From Adhaeribacter arboris (lineage in GTDB: Bacteria; Bacteroidota; Bacteroidia; Cytophagales; Hymenobacteraceae), in the NCBI RefSeq assembly GCF_003023845.1, contig NZ_PYFT01000001.1, forward strand, positions 1,674,001 to 1,738,000: DNA of 64,000 nt. The letters are read 5' to 3'. Both the position numbers and the translations under genes were made by a program. The notes below the pieces were generated by a model. That model ran no database searches. It worked only from the letters and a program-made list of their open reading frames with translations, and had not been told where the DNA came from. How positions within the stretch are numbered: the stretch's first letter is position 1; each line of letters begins with the position of its first letter. This document shows positions 40,292-50,561 of the stretch, piece by piece.

Positions 40292-42834
40292 AAAAGAATA
40301 TAAGTATCAACCTGCAAGGCCTTATCTTCCACATCGAGGAAGATGGTTACGAGCAACTACGGCAATATTTAGCCGCGATAAAAACGTACTTTTCTAATTA
40401 TGCTGGGCACGAAGAGATTGTAGCAGATATTGAAGGCAGAATAGCAGAAGTTTTTTCGGGTAAATTAAACCCGGGCAAACAGGTAATTACCCAAGAAGAT
40501 GTGCAAGGGCTCATAACCCAGATGGGGAGCGTACAAGATTTTGCCCAACTCGAAGAAGAAGAAGACTTGAACCAAAAAACTGGTCCTGCCCAGAGTACTT
40601 CCGGCGCTTCCAGCGAAACAACTTCGGATAATACCCAAAGCGGTCCTATCCCGAATGCCGGACCTAAACGCTTGTTTCGCGACGAAACCCGAAAAGTAAT
40701 CGGAGGAGTATCGGCCGGTATGGCCAACTATTTAGGCATTGATCCGCTCTGGGTTCGCCTGGTATTTGTCTTCTTCTTTTTGCTAGGGGTATTTACTGCG
40801 GGCGTTTCAGCCGGATTGGTAGCGTTTATTTACGTAATCTGCTGGATAGCTTTACCCAAGAGTTACACCTTGGCCGAAGTAAATGCCAAAAAGCTTTTCC
40901 GCGACCCCGAAGATAAAAAATTAGGCGGGGTTTGCAGTGGTTTGGCGCTTTACTTTGGTATGGACGTCGGAATTGTGCGCTTGCTCTTTTTACTCTCCGT
41001 ACTTTTCGGTGGTTTGGGTATTCCCATTTACATCGTGTTGTGGCTAGTGGTTCCGCTAGCCACCACCATAACCGACCGGGTGCAAATGCAGGGCAATCCA
41101 GTAACCTTATCCGGCATTGAAGAATCTTTAAAAAATAATTTGCGCATGCGCGACGAAAACGGTCAGGAAAGTGGCTTAGCCCGCGTGCTTTTATTTCCCG
41201 TACGATTGGTAGCCCAAGTATTAGAAGTATTATCCAAGGCGCTTCGTCCCCTTATTAATTTCTTAGGTTCTGCCATCCGCATTATTGCCGGTATTATTTT
41301 ATTGATTACTTCCCTAAGCTGCATTTTTGCTTTATTTATCGGTTTAGGAGCAGGTACTGGCCTCCTCAGTGAGCAGATCTCCCAGACAGACTTGGACGGA
41401 CCTATGCAGTTATTTACCCGCGATTTTCCGGGCTACGGAATGTTTGCCGGTTTTCTGGCGGGCTTTATTCCCAGTTTATTTTTGCTGATAATTGCGGTGG
41501 GTTTACTAACCAAACGCTTTTTCCTGAAGCCACTGGCTGGCTGGTCGATGTTTGCCGTGTGGGTAGTAAGTTTATTTGTAATGGGAAGCGCTATTTTTGT
41601 ATTTAAACAAAACTTTAACGAACAAGGCGAATTTATAACTGAAAAATCATACCCTGTTACAGGTTATCAAACCGTACAATTACAAGCCCGCAACGTTAAT
41701 TCGTCAATGGAGCGTTGGGTAAACCATGTTGAACTGGAAGGAACATCGGGCTCTAATATCCGGGTAGTACAGGAATTTCGGGCCAAAGGCCGAACCGAAT
41801 CGGACGCTATCCGGAATGCCCAAATGCTAACCTACCGAATGCAACAACGCGATTCCACCTTTATTTTCGATCGTCAGGCTCGTTTAAACCAGAATGCTTC
41901 TTTCCGCGAGCAGGAATTAGCGCTGAGAATTTACCTGCCCGAAAACAAAAAATTCCGGTTAAATGATGAATTCGCTAACATGGCCACTAATTATTTCGAC
42001 AAAGATTATGATTTTAACAATCAAGTTACTAAAAGAGCCATTTGGGAGTTCCGGAACGATAAATTCGTTTGCGCTACTTGCCCCGTGAAAGAACAAAATA
42101 AGGAAGGCGATAATCAAAATGAAGGCGATTTTACGGATTTGGCCGATATTGATATTAACGTGGTAGATGATAATATAATGGCCGATTGGAATAATTACGG
42201 CCCGGAAGAAAAAACCTTTGATTTCAAGGATTTTGATGCCATAACCGTAGGCGGCGCTTATCATGCCCGGATTAAAAAAGGCGATGAGTTTTCGGTACGT
42301 GCCCGCGGCGACCAGGAAGGAATTTCAAATTTAAGAGCCGATCAAAGTGGTAATACCATTGAGTTTAAGTCTAACGAAAGCTTCTGGGATTTTACTAAAA
42401 ACGATCGGGGAAATGTTTTAATTGAAATTACCTTACCCACTTTAGACAAGGTAGAGCTGTCCGGCGCCGTTAAATCCGAAATTTCCGGCTTCGACGAAGA
42501 TAACGTTCGTATTAGTCAGTCCGGCGCGGTACAAACCAGCGTGGCCCTGAAAACCGATCGGTTGGAACTGGATTTATCCGGGGCAGCCAAAGCTACTCTT
42601 ACCGGCCAAACCAACGATTTAAAAATAAGTGCTTCGGGAGCCTGTTCCGTACAAGCCAATAACTTCCGGACCAAAACCGCCGATTTAGATTTATCCGGCG
42701 CTTCGAAAGCCAACGTGTACGTAACCGAAAAATTAAAAGCGGGCGCTTCCGGTGTTAGTAATATTAGTTACAGCGGTAATCCGGCCAATGTATCTACCGA
42801 TGCTTCGGGCGCTTCTAAAATTCAGCGAAAATAA
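40288..42834 (+). CDS. PspC-domain membrane protein with C-terminal DUF2807 (GIN) domain
   Basis: The 848-residue protein begins with a short cytoplasmic region. Two PspC domains follow (KRLFRDETRKVIGGVSAGMA at about 130-190 and KKLFRDPEDKKLGGVCSGLA at about 205-265), then several transmembrane helices including the GIILLITSLSCIFALFIGLG segment. The C-terminal 200 residues carry a DUF2807 beta-helix (VELSGAVKSEISGFDED, then repeated LDLSGA units). PspC proteins are envelope-stress sensors; DUF2807 is a putative adhesin-like head. The gene is coupled to the PadR regulator by an ATGA overlap and is followed by a strong terminator, a two-gene operon widespread in Bacteroidota. Confidence 0.9.
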   Translation: MKKNISINLQGLIFHIEEDGYEQLRQYLAAIKTYFSNYAGHEEIVADIEGRIAEVFSGKLNPGKQVITQEDVQGLITQMGSVQDFAQLEEEEDLNQKTGPAQSTSGASSETTSDNTQSGPIPNAGPKRLFRDETRKVIGGVSAGMANYLGIDPLWVRLVFVFFFLLGVFTAGVSAGLVAFIYVICWIALPKSYTLAEVNAKKLFRDPEDKKLGGVCSGLALYFGMDVGIVRLLFLLSVLFGGLGIPIYIVLWLVVPLATTITDRVQMQGNPVTLSGIEESLKNNLRMRDENGQESGLARVLLFPVRLVAQVLEVLSKALRPLINFLGSAIRIIAGIILLITSLSCIFALFIGLGAGTGLLSEQISQTDLDGPMQLFTRDFPGYGMFAGFLAGFIPSLFLLIIAVGLLTKRFFLKPLAGWSMFAVWVVSLFVMGSAIFVFKQNFNEQGEFITEKSYPVTGYQTVQLQARNVNSSMERWVNHVELEGTSGSNIRVVQEFRAKGRTESDAIRNAQMLTYRMQQRDSTFIFDRQARLNQNASFREQELALRIYLPENKKFRLNDEFANMATNYFDKDYDFNNQVTKRAIWEFRNDKFVCATCPVKEQNKEGDNQNEGDFTDLADIDINVVDDNIMADWNNYGPEEKTFDFKDFDAITVGGAYHARIKKGDEFSVRARGDQEGISNLRADQSGNTIEFKSNESFWDFTKNDRGNVLIEITLPTLDKVELSGAVKSEISGFDEDNVRISQSGAVQTSVALKTDRLELDLSGAAKATLTGQTNDLKISASGACSVQANNFRTKTADLDLSGASKANVYVTEKLKAGASGVSNISYSGNPANVSTDASGASKIQRK

Positions 42835-42856
42835 GTAAGCTTCTGGATGTTTGTTT

Positions 42857-42889
42857 AAAGACTAAGGTTTAAGGGCCTTAGTCTTTTTT
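42857..42889 (+). terminator. terminator of the padR-pspC operon
   Basis: AAAGACTAAGG (42857-42867) pairs with CCTTAGTCTTT (42876-42886) and runs into six T. The rest of the 42835-43144 gap shows no other gene. Confidence 0.85.
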
Positions 42890-43144
42890 GTTTTTAGATG
42901 AATTAGTCAAAAATTTGACTGCTTAACCAATACTAAAACTTCTTAAAACGACCATTGAACAATAGTTAATCGTAAAATGCTAAAGCCGGAAATTACTTTC
43001 TCCAATTCAAAATTTATGAGTTCTATTAATTTCTTTTTTCTAATATTATGAGGCAGATTTTTCCGGAGTTATTCCAGCCTTAATAACTTTGGTGGTCAGA
43101 GTTTACGTAGGCGATTTTTTTCTTTTAGGAATCCCTATTTTGTA

Positions 43145-44722
43145 TTGGGTCTTTTGTGGCTGATTGCTACTTCTTTAAATATAAACAAGGCTTTCCATAT
43201 TGATGATATTTTTCATTTAGAAGCCGCCCAGTGGATGGAACAGCATCCATTTACTCCCATGTCCGGGAAAATTCTTTGGCAAAACAATTATGTCAATATC
43301 TCGGAAGGCAACTTACCCCCTTTGTATTTGTCTCTAATTGCTCTTGTTGGTCACTTATTCGGCTATCAGGAAATTCCATTACACTTATTTCAATCTGGTT
43401 TCACCTTTTTAGCTATTTATTCCTTTTATCGAATAGCTAAAATTACTACTCCTGATTCTGCTTTACTTGTTACTTCCTTTTTTGTTCTAAATCCTGCTTT
43501 TCTTATTAATCAGAATTTGATGGTGGATTTACCATTGGTAAGTTTAATTCTTTGCTTTGTCTATTTGCTATTAAAACCAAATATTCAATCAGAATGGACC
43601 CGCTATTTGGGAGCTGCCTTTGTGTTTAGCCTGGCAATTTTTATTAAATATTCTGCTCTTCCTTTCCTTATTATCTTAATTGTTCATCCACTTTTATTAA
43701 GGAAAAGTAAATATGTCGTAACTGCTGCTATTCCAATTCTTTCACTTACCGCCTGGTCGGCATGGAACGTGCACGAATTTGGCGCTCTTCACCTAAACCG
43801 ACCGATCTATTCCTTCACTTTCTTACGTAGTTTTCTACAAACTACGGCTTTACTACTTGCTTTAGGCGCTATTATGCCTTTTACGATTATTTATGGGGAA
43901 GCTTTCCTCAATAAATACCGACGTGCCTTTTTGTTTCTGATTTATAGTGGAGTTGGCTTATTCATAACAACTATCCTGTTTACTTATCTGGATTTATTAG
44001 GGGAGAATAATGCTAGAAGAATTTTATGGGTCTTATTTTTTACGAATGGTTTTTCGTTCTTGTATTTTATTTGGGATTCGTGCTCCTTTACCAATTTTCT
44101 TCTCAAAAACCCGTACAAGGCAAATCCTGCTCAGGTTATTTTGTATCTATGGGTTATTAGTGGTAGCACTTTTATTATTTTATTTGCTCCTGCTATTGCT
44201 ACCCGGCATATTCTTCTGGTACTAGCACCCCTTATTTTACTCGCAACGCCTTTATTAACTTATTCTACCACCAAATTTAAAATAGCAGCACTAGTTTTTT
44301 CAGGTTCGCTAAGTTTATTTTTAGGAATTTCGGATTGGCTAATGGCGGATATATACCGAACTCAGGCCAATGAACTAAAAAGCAAAATTTCACCCAAAGC
44401 TATTACCTGGACGGTAGGATATTGGGGCTGGCAATGGTACAGCAAAAAAGCAGGGATGCAACCTTATATCAAAGGCAAATCAATAGTAAAAGCAAAGGAA
44501 TATTTTGTTATTCCAGTTAAATTAACCGCCAAAGCAGATGTTAATTTAACTAATTTAATTCAAGTAGATGAGGTAACTATACCAAGCAACTTTATTACTT
44601 TTTTCTCGGGTTCGAACATTCCAGGTATGTACTCTTCTGATTACGCCAATCCGCCCTGGAAATTAGCTAAAAAACCCATTGAAACTTTCAGAATTTACCA
44701 GGTTAAAAAAGCTTTCCGGTAA
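43145..44722 (+). CDS. GT39-like / ArnT-type polytopic glycosyltransferase, start uncertain
   Basis: The 525-residue polytopic protein has about ten transmembrane helices. An N-terminal NKAFHIDDIFHLEAAQWM segment includes the paired acidic residues (DD) that follow helix 1 in the GT39/ArnT family, which transfer sugars from polyprenyl-phosphate donors to proteins or lipid A. No ATG opens this frame: the call uses TTG at 43145, yet the frame is open further upstream, with an Arg-rich stretch (SLRRRFFSFRNPYFV) that fits the usual cytoplasmic lead. Either a non-ATG start lies upstream or a single-base change separates it from the ATG at about 43048. Base use is noticeably more AT-rich than in neighbouring genes. 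Acceptor and donor are unknown. Confidence 0.7.
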   Translation: MGLLWLIATSLNINKAFHIDDIFHLEAAQWMEQHPFTPMSGKILWQNNYVNISEGNLPPLYLSLIALVGHLFGYQEIPLHLFQSGFTFLAIYSFYRIAKITTPDSALLVTSFFVLNPAFLINQNLMVDLPLVSLILCFVYLLLKPNIQSEWTRYLGAAFVFSLAIFIKYSALPFLIILIVHPLLLRKSKYVVTAAIPILSLTAWSAWNVHEFGALHLNRPIYSFTFLRSFLQTTALLLALGAIMPFTIIYGEAFLNKYRRAFLFLIYSGVGLFITTILFTYLDLLGENNARRILWVLFFTNGFSFLYFIWDSCSFTNFLLKNPYKANPAQVILYLWVISGSTFIILFAPAIATRHILLVLAPLILLATPLLTYSTTKFKIAALVFSGSLSLFLGISDWLMADIYRTQANELKSKISPKAITWTVGYWGWQWYSKKAGMQPYIKGKSIVKAKEYFVIPVKLTAKADVNLTNLIQVDEVTIPSNFITFFSGSNIPGMYSSDYANPPWKLAKKPIETFRIYQVKKAFR

Positions 44723-44752
44723 TCAGAATAGTAGTTTTATAGAATACTAAAA

Positions 44753-46177
44753 TCAATTACTCGCCTGTACGGGTTGCAACCCCATTTCTTGTCCTTTCTG
44801 TAACATATAAGCAAAAGCTTGCTCATATTCATTCCGGATGTGGCCTTCCAGAATAGCTTCGGTTAAACTTTCTTTGATAATCCCAACTTCCCGCGACGGC
44901 TTTATCCCAAAAGTTTCCATGATAATCTCGCCGGTAATAACCGGTTGAAAGTTGCGCAGTTTATCGGTTTCTTCTACCTGTTTAATTTTCTGACTTACTT
45001 TTTTAAAGTTTTGCAGGTACCGTTTTACTTTATTCGGGTCTTTGGTCGTGATATCGGCGTTACAAAGCACCATTAAGTCGTCGATATCGTTGCCAGCTTC
45101 AAAAAGCAGGCGCCGCACCGCCGAATCGGTTACGGTTTCTTTCACCAAAGCAATGGGTCGTAAGTGTAATTTTACTAGTTTTTGCACAAACCGCATGTGC
45201 TCGTTTAAGGGTAATTTTAAATCGGCAAAAAGTTTCGGTACCATCCGGGCGCCCCGGTCTTCGTGGCCGTGAAAAGTCCAGCCTACTTTATCGGAATAGC
45301 GCTTAGTATCGGGTTTGGCAATGTCGTGCAGTATAGCCGCCCAACGCAGCCATAAGTCATTCGATTGTTTTGCCACGTTATCGAGTACTTGTAGGGTATG
45401 GTAAAAATTATCTTTATGCGAGTTGTTATTTATGGTTTCTACCCCGTGCAAAGCGGTCATTTTCGGAAAAATAAGCTCTAACAAACCTGAATGAAACAAT
45501 AATTTAAAACCGTAGGAAGGCGTAGTTGCTAAAATAATTTTATTTAATTCGTCGGTAATCCGCTCCTTGGAGATAATGTTTATCCGCTCTTTATTGCGGC
45601 TAATAGCGTCGTAAGTATCCGCATCAATATCAAAATTTAATTGGGTGGCAAAACGGACTGCCCGCATCATGCGCAAAGGGTCGTCGGAAAAAGTAATATC
45701 CGGGTTGAGCGGAGTTTTTATTAATTTTTGCCGAATATCTTTTAAACCGTCAAATTGGTCGATAAGCGCTCCGTAATCCGACTTATTTAAGGAAATTCCT
45801 AAAGCATTAATCGTAAAATCGCGCCGATTTAAATCATCCGTTAAAGTACCTGCTTCTACTTCGGGTTTGCGGGAATGGCTGCGGTAAGATTCTTTCCGGG
45901 CACCCACAAATTCTACTTCCCAATCGTCGGCGCACAGCATAGCGGTGCCAAAATTTTTAAAAACGGTAACAGTAGGTTTTTCGGGTAATAGCTCGGCTAC
46001 TTTCTGGGCGAGTGCCGGACCATCGCCCACGCATACCACATCAATATCTTTAGAAGGCCGTTGCAAAATTAAATCGCGCACAAACCCCCCAATTACGTAC
46101 GTTTCTGCCTGCAATTGCTCGGCAGCAGCAGCAATAATCGGGAAAATACGATGCTCGGGTAATGAAATGGCTTGCAT
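44753..46177 (-). CDS. cca: CCA tRNA nucleotidyltransferase (HD-domain type)
   Basis: The 474-residue protein has the class II nucleotidyltransferase core: VIGGFVRDLIL (GG.VRD), KDIDVVCVG (DxD), and RRDFTINALGISL (RRD plus NA). It continues with the neck and body helices (DPLRMMRAVRFATQLNFDID) and an HD-domain motif, WAAILHDIAKP. It adds or repairs the 3' CCA of tRNA without a template. The enzyme could also be a poly(A) polymerase-type relative; the RRDF motif and HD domain support CCA addition. It ends 30 bases from the convergent GT39-like gene. Confidence 0.9.
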   Translation of the reverse strand: MQAISLPEHRIFPIIAAAAEQLQAETYVIGGFVRDLILQRPSKDIDVVCVGDGPALAQKVAELLPEKPTVTVFKNFGTAMLCADDWEVEFVGARKESYRSHSRKPEVEAGTLTDDLNRRDFTINALGISLNKSDYGALIDQFDGLKDIRQKLIKTPLNPDITFSDDPLRMMRAVRFATQLNFDIDADTYDAISRNKERINIISKERITDELNKIILATTPSYGFKLLFHSGLLELIFPKMTALHGVETINNNSHKDNFYHTLQVLDNVAKQSNDLWLRWAAILHDIAKPDTKRYSDKVGWTFHGHEDRGARMVPKLFADLKLPLNEHMRFVQKLVKLHLRPIALVKETVTDSAVRRLLFEAGNDIDDLMVLCNADITTKDPNKVKRYLQNFKKVSQKIKQVEETDKLRNFQPVITGEIIMETFGIKPSREVGIIKESLTEAILEGHIRNEYEQAFAYMLQKGQEMGLQPVQASN

Positions 46178-46212
46178 ACAATTCTACACTTGTGCCGCAA
46201 AAGTAATTATTT

Positions 46213-46393
46213 ATCATTTACCATTTGCCATTTACCAGGTACATTTACCATTTATCAATTAGCGGTTTTAATCAATAATATTTATCCGTTTTAAAGATTG
46301 TAATAATTTATTCCTTTAAGACCTACGACCTTTCATTTCATACTACCTGCAATTGGTGAAAACAACTGATTTTCCAATGGTAAATGGTAATTG
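46213..46393. repeat. imperfect inverted repeat of ATTTACCATT-type units
   Basis: The gap between cca and mce holds clustered copies of CATTTACCATTT-like units (46213-46258) and an inverted copy AATGGTAAATGGTAA (46376-46390), about 120 bases apart. Such units are frequent in Bacteroidota intergenic DNA; here they flank a 120-base core without genes. Confidence 0.5.
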
Positions 46394-46394
46394 T

Positions 46395-46796
46395 TTACCT
46401 TCTTTCCTGGCAGAGTTCTATTAAAACGCCATTCGTGCTTTTAGGATGAACAAAGCAAACTAGCTTATTATCAGCGCCGGGCTTGGGAGTTTCGTTGAGT
46501 AAAGTAAATCCGGCTTGTCTTAAGCGGTTCATTTCCGCCTCAATATCTTCTACGGCAAAGGCAATGTGGTGCATTCCCTCTCCTCGCTTCTGAATAAAAC
46601 CAGCAATCACGCTGGTTTCGTCGGTAGCTGCCAGTAACTCAATTTTGGATTCACCGCACCGGAAAAAAGAAGTCATTACTTTTTCGGAGGCAACTTGTTC
46701 TGTTTTATAGGGCTCAGATCCTAGAATTTGAGTATAAATAAGATTTGCTTTTTCTAAATTCTGGACGGCAATTCCAATGTGTTCTATTTTGTTCAT
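46395..46796 (-). CDS. mce: methylmalonyl-CoA epimerase
   Basis: The 133-residue protein has a glyoxalase/VOC fold: KIEHIGIAVQNLEKANLIYTQI at the first module and GEGMHHIAFAVEDIEAEMNR at the second, with metal-ligand His in HIGIAV and HHIAF and Glu in the final VLIELCQ. The sequence matches methylmalonyl-CoA epimerase, which interconverts the R and S forms on the propionyl-CoA route. No mutase gene is nearby in this window. Confidence 0.92.
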   Translation of the reverse strand: MNKIEHIGIAVQNLEKANLIYTQILGSEPYKTEQVASEKVMTSFFRCGESKIELLAATDETSVIAGFIQKRGEGMHHIAFAVEDIEAEMNRLRQAGFTLLNETPKPGADNKLVCFVHPKSTNGVLIELCQERR

Positions 46797-46912
46797 CTAC
46801 CAGCAAGGATTAACTGTTTTAAGCATTTTAACTATTTTTATGGTAAATTAAAACGTATAATGATTCGCCCCTGTTTTTTAAGGGCAATTAGTTCCTTTAT
46901 ATTTCTTACCTC

Positions 46913-48073
46913 ATGCTGAAATTACCCATTTATTTAGATAACAACGCTACTACTCCCCTGGACCCTCGGGTTCTGGAAGCCATGATGCCTTACCTGACGG
47001 AACATTTTGGTAATGCAGCTTCCCGGGATCATGCTTTTGGCTGGGCGGCCAAAGAAGCAGTAGATTTTGCCCGGGAGCAAGTAGCAGCATTAATTAATAG
47101 CAACCCAAAAGAAATAATTTTTACTTCCGGCGCTACCGAATCAATTAACCTGGCAATCAAGGGAGTTTTTGAAATGTATGCTTCTAAGGGTAATCACCTA
47201 ATTACGGTAAATACCGAACACAAAGCTGTTTTAGACACTTGCCAACACCTCGAGAAAATGGGTGTCCGGGTTACTTACCTTGAGGTAAACCAGGCAGGGT
47301 TAATCGACTTAAATTCCCTGGAAGCCGCAATTACACCAGAAACTATTTTGCTGTCGGTGATGTACGCCAATAACGAAACAGGGGTGATTCAGCCCATCCG
47401 GGAAATTTCGGCTATTGCCCGGAAATACGGAATTCTTTTTATGACCGATGCTACCCAGGCCGTAGGTAAAATTCCGGTAGATGTAGAAACCGATTTAATG
47501 GATTTAATGGCTTTTTCCGGGCACAAAATGTATGGTCCGAAGGGTGTAGGCGCTTTGTACGTGCGCCGTAAAGACCCCCGTGTAAAAATTTCTGCTCAAA
47601 TGGATGGCGGCGGTCACGAACGCGGTATGCGATCGGGTACGCTTAACGTGCCCGGAATTGTGGGTTTGGGTAAAGCCTGCGAATTGTGCCGTCTAGAAAT
47701 GGCGTCTGATACTAAGCGAATGAAGAAGCTACGCGATTATTTAGAAGCTGAATTGCTTCAGATAGAAGAATCGCAGCGGAATGGCTCAAAAGAACACTGT
47801 TTACCCCACGTTACCAATATTGCATTTAAATACGTGGAAGGAGAGGCATTAATGCTGGGATTAAAAGATCTGGCTGTTTCTTCGGGTTCGGCGTGTACTT
47901 CTGCTTCAATAGAGCCTTCCTACGTTTTAAAAGCCCTCGGTTTAAGCGACGATTTAGCTTATGCTTCTCTCCGGTTTGGTTTAAGCCGATTTACTACTGC
48001 CGAACAAATAGAGTACGCTATATCGCATGTACGGGAAGTAGTGGGAAAACAGCGGCAAATGTCACCGCAATAA
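46913..48073 (+). CDS. iscS: cysteine desulfurase (IscS-type)
   Basis: The 386-residue PLP enzyme starts [20 protein letters not shown], with the internal aldimine Lys205 in [10 protein letters not shown] and the reactive Cys328 in [14 protein letters not shown], which sits in the long flexible loop of group I (IscS/NifS) enzymes. It supplies sulfane sulfur for Fe-S cluster assembly and tRNA thiolation. The gene stands alone, with a terminator shared with the convergent gene; scaffold and chaperone genes are not in the window. Confidence 0.93.
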   Translation: MLKLPIYLDNNATTPLDPRVLEAMMPYLTEHFGNAASRDHAFGWAAKEAVDFAREQVAALINSNPKEIIFTSGATESINLAIKGVFEMYASKGNHLITVNTEHKAVLDTCQHLEKMGVRVTYLEVNQAGLIDLNSLEAAITPETILLSVMYANNETGVIQPIREISAIARKYGILFMTDATQAVGKIPVDVETDLMDLMAFSGHKMYGPKGVGALYVRRKDPRVKISAQMDGGGHERGMRSGTLNVPGIVGLGKACELCRLEMASDTKRMKKLRDYLEAELLQIEESQRNGSKEHCLPHVTNIAFKYVEGEALMLGLKDLAVSSGSACTSASIEPSYVLKALGLSDDLAYASLRFGLSRFTTAEQIEYAISHVREVVGKQRQMSPQ

Positions 48074-48283
48074 AAGGTAAAAAATGTAGAGCCGAACTTT
48101 ATGGGAGGAGCAGAACGCAGTTTGAATTTAAAATTATGAATTATAAATTAGAAATGCAGGGGAGTTACAAAAAGAACTGCCCGAACACTTGAAGTCCCTC
48201 CCACTTATTTTCCCTATTGGTTTTATCTTGATTAAATTTATAATATGGAAGAGTATTCTTTTTACTTTTTTCTCCCAGAAAAT

Positions 48284-48314
48284 AAAAAAGAGCTGCCTTA
48301 GGCAGCTCTTTTTT
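48284..48314. terminator. bidirectional terminator between iscS and the malectin cargo gene
   Basis: AAAAAGAGCTGCC (48285-48297) pairs perfectly with GGCAGCTCTTTTT (48301-48313) around a 3-base loop, with T-runs in both directions. Confidence 0.88.
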
Positions 48315-48335
48315 ATTTTTATAATATTTTCTTAC

Positions 48336-50561
48336 TTATTCAATAACCAACCGGGACTGCGTTTCGCCGGAAACAGCTCCCCGACCCCTCAGAATATACA
48401 AACCGCTGGTTAAGCGTTTATTCGTGGCTATTTGAGTAGTAACGCTACCGTTTTCATCTGCCACTAAAGTTTTTACTTCTAAAGTATGTCCTACCAAGTC
48501 GTGTAAAGAAAGAGTAACTTCTTCTTGTTGGGTAAAGTTAGAAGCTTCCACAAATACTTTCTCTCCATTGCTTGGATTAGGATACACGTGTAACAATAAG
48601 GTTTTCTTCTCTTCGCCACCATCGTCGGTTAAGTTCACGTCGGAAACAACGGTATTGGCAACGGCACCAGCAGAAGACTTGAAAATTTCCACTCCGCACA
48701 ATGCTAACCGGTTTACGGTTGGATTGAACTTCAAGTTTAAAACACCTCCGCTTACCGTTACAACATAATCTTTCACTAAAGCAGAACGGTAACCTACTTC
48801 TTTGTGAATATCGAAACCGGTCAGGACCGTTTTTCCTTCGATATTAATGTTAAATACCCGGGAATTATTCGATGGGAAAAAGTTTTCGGCAAAGTGTAGC
48901 CGCACGTAGTAAGCACCATTCGCCAGCGGAACTTCCACCCGGGTTTCGGCCAGGTTGGATTGGGCTGAAAGATAAGTTTGATACAGTACATCCTGATCAG
49001 TAGCCGATATTGGGCCGGGAGTTACTTGTTTATCTAAACGAACGGAACCTTTGCGGTAATTTTTATCCGATTCCCAAACTTTACCCGCAATAGTCAAGTT
49101 TGCATCTGATCCACCTTTTATCCGCTTAACTACCGTAATAGTAGAACCAGATTCGTTGGCAATACCATAAAGCGGAATTCGGGTAGGAGAGCCAGGGGCA
49201 TTATGGTACACTAACAAAGCCGCATTTTTAATGCCTTTAGAACTAGGTTTAAAGGATACATTGGCCTTAACACTTGCCTGCGGCGATAACGTTGTGGAAA
49301 TTGCATTAACCGTAAATTCAGCTTTGTTGGGACCAGTAAGAGTTACACTGCTGATTTTAATGCTGGACTGACCAGATCTGCCATTGTTTTTTATAGTAGC
49401 GGAAAGAGTTTTGCTGCTGCCTTTTAATACTGAGCCAAAATCAAGGTCAGATGGTGTTACGGCTAATTCCGTATTACCCTGGCTAGATTCCGGTTTGATA
49501 TTGGTAACATAATATACGTTATCCTGATAATCGTAATTGGTAAATTCCGTACCCAGGTAATCAGCGCCAATAATGTAGGCATTTGGAATAATGCTGCCGC
49601 TAGCATTCACCGCCTTCCAGACCCGCATACCAATTTTATTTTCGAAGTTTTTAGCCCGATCGGAATAAGCCGTACCTACTTTAAAGCCAAAGGCCCCACT
49701 CGGGCTGAAAGATCCCTGGGCGATTTCCGCAGAAGATCCGGTTTCTCTGGGTAATAAAGACTGGCTATCTAAGAAATAATGAGCGGTTGCAATCTTTACG
49801 GAATTCGTATTTTTGGGGTACCAGGCAATTTTTTCGCCATAATAGCAGCAGCCATGGTAAGCGCCCAGTTGGGTAACCGTAACCGGTTTACTACCATCGG
49901 CCCGCACGAAGTTGGCCGATAAAATTTCATCGGAATTTGGAACGGTATAATTTCCATCGCTATCTCCATCGTGTTGCGCGTAGCCGGTTTCCGTAGTAAA
50001 ACCAAAAGCATCAATAATTTCCTGCGCCCAAGGTTCCCGGTTGCCTTCCCCGGTTCTTTGCCATAAGCCATGCAGCTTTACAATTTTAGACGGAGCAGAT
50101 TTATCGTTAGAAGAAATCGTTAACTGATCGTGCAGCACCTTCACCCGGGTAGCCTGGTCTTTAGCAATAAATTCTACTGTGGTCTCAATGGAACCTCCGG
50201 CACTAATAGAAATGGGCAAAGCTTTAGGTAACGTAATTTTCCAGCGGGAAGTACTCGACAAAGTAAATTTACTAAGAGTAAGAGTACCGGAGCCCCGGTT
50301 ATAAATTTTAAGTTTTACCTTATCGTGGTTGGCATTGTAAGGCGTGTAGGTACCGTCTTCGTTCTTGCGGCGCCACGGATTTTGAACCCGGGAAAGCACC
50401 ATTTCGTCAGCAGCAGGAAATTTATCGGTATTTTCTACGGCAATTGTTTGTGCGGCCACATCCTGATAACTGAAACTTTCGAGTATAAGGAATAAGCTAA
50501 AGAAAAAGTAAACTAAAGGTTTTGATTGGAATAATAAAGGAAAAGTAGAACGCTTTTTCAT
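48336..50561 (-). CDS. T9SS-secreted protein with choice-of-anchor and malectin domains
   Basis: The 741-residue protein has a signal peptide (ends VAAQ). An N-terminal region follows without clear family, then an Ig-like choice-of-anchor-D repeat (ELAVTPSDLDFGSVLKGSSK ... SFKPSSKGIKNAALLVYHN), a malectin domain (about 480-640, with GAYYVRLHFAENFF and GVLNLKFNPTVNRLALCGVE), and a T9SS C-terminal domain (HVYPNPSNGEKVFVEASN). Malectin domains bind carbohydrate, so cell-surface glycan binding is likely. The gene is isolated by a terminator on one side and a long gap on the other. Confidence 0.88.
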   Translation of the reverse strand: MKKRSTFPLLFQSKPLVYFFFSLFLILESFSYQDVAAQTIAVENTDKFPAADEMVLSRVQNPWRRKNEDGTYTPYNANHDKVKLKIYNRGSGTLTLSKFTLSSTSRWKITLPKALPISISAGGSIETTVEFIAKDQATRVKVLHDQLTISSNDKSAPSKIVKLHGLWQRTGEGNREPWAQEIIDAFGFTTETGYAQHDGDSDGNYTVPNSDEILSANFVRADGSKPVTVTQLGAYHGCCYYGEKIAWYPKNTNSVKIATAHYFLDSQSLLPRETGSSAEIAQGSFSPSGAFGFKVGTAYSDRAKNFENKIGMRVWKAVNASGSIIPNAYIIGADYLGTEFTNYDYQDNVYYVTNIKPESSQGNTELAVTPSDLDFGSVLKGSSKTLSATIKNNGRSGQSSIKISSVTLTGPNKAEFTVNAISTTLSPQASVKANVSFKPSSKGIKNAALLVYHNAPGSPTRIPLYGIANESGSTITVVKRIKGGSDANLTIAGKVWESDKNYRKGSVRLDKQVTPGPISATDQDVLYQTYLSAQSNLAETRVEVPLANGAYYVRLHFAENFFPSNNSRVFNINIEGKTVLTGFDIHKEVGYRSALVKDYVVTVSGGVLNLKFNPTVNRLALCGVEIFKSSAGAVANTVVSDVNLTDDGGEEKKTLLLHVYPNPSNGEKVFVEASNFTQQEEVTLSLHDLVGHTLEVKTLVADENGSVTTQIATNKRLTSGLYILRGRGAVSGETQSRLVIE

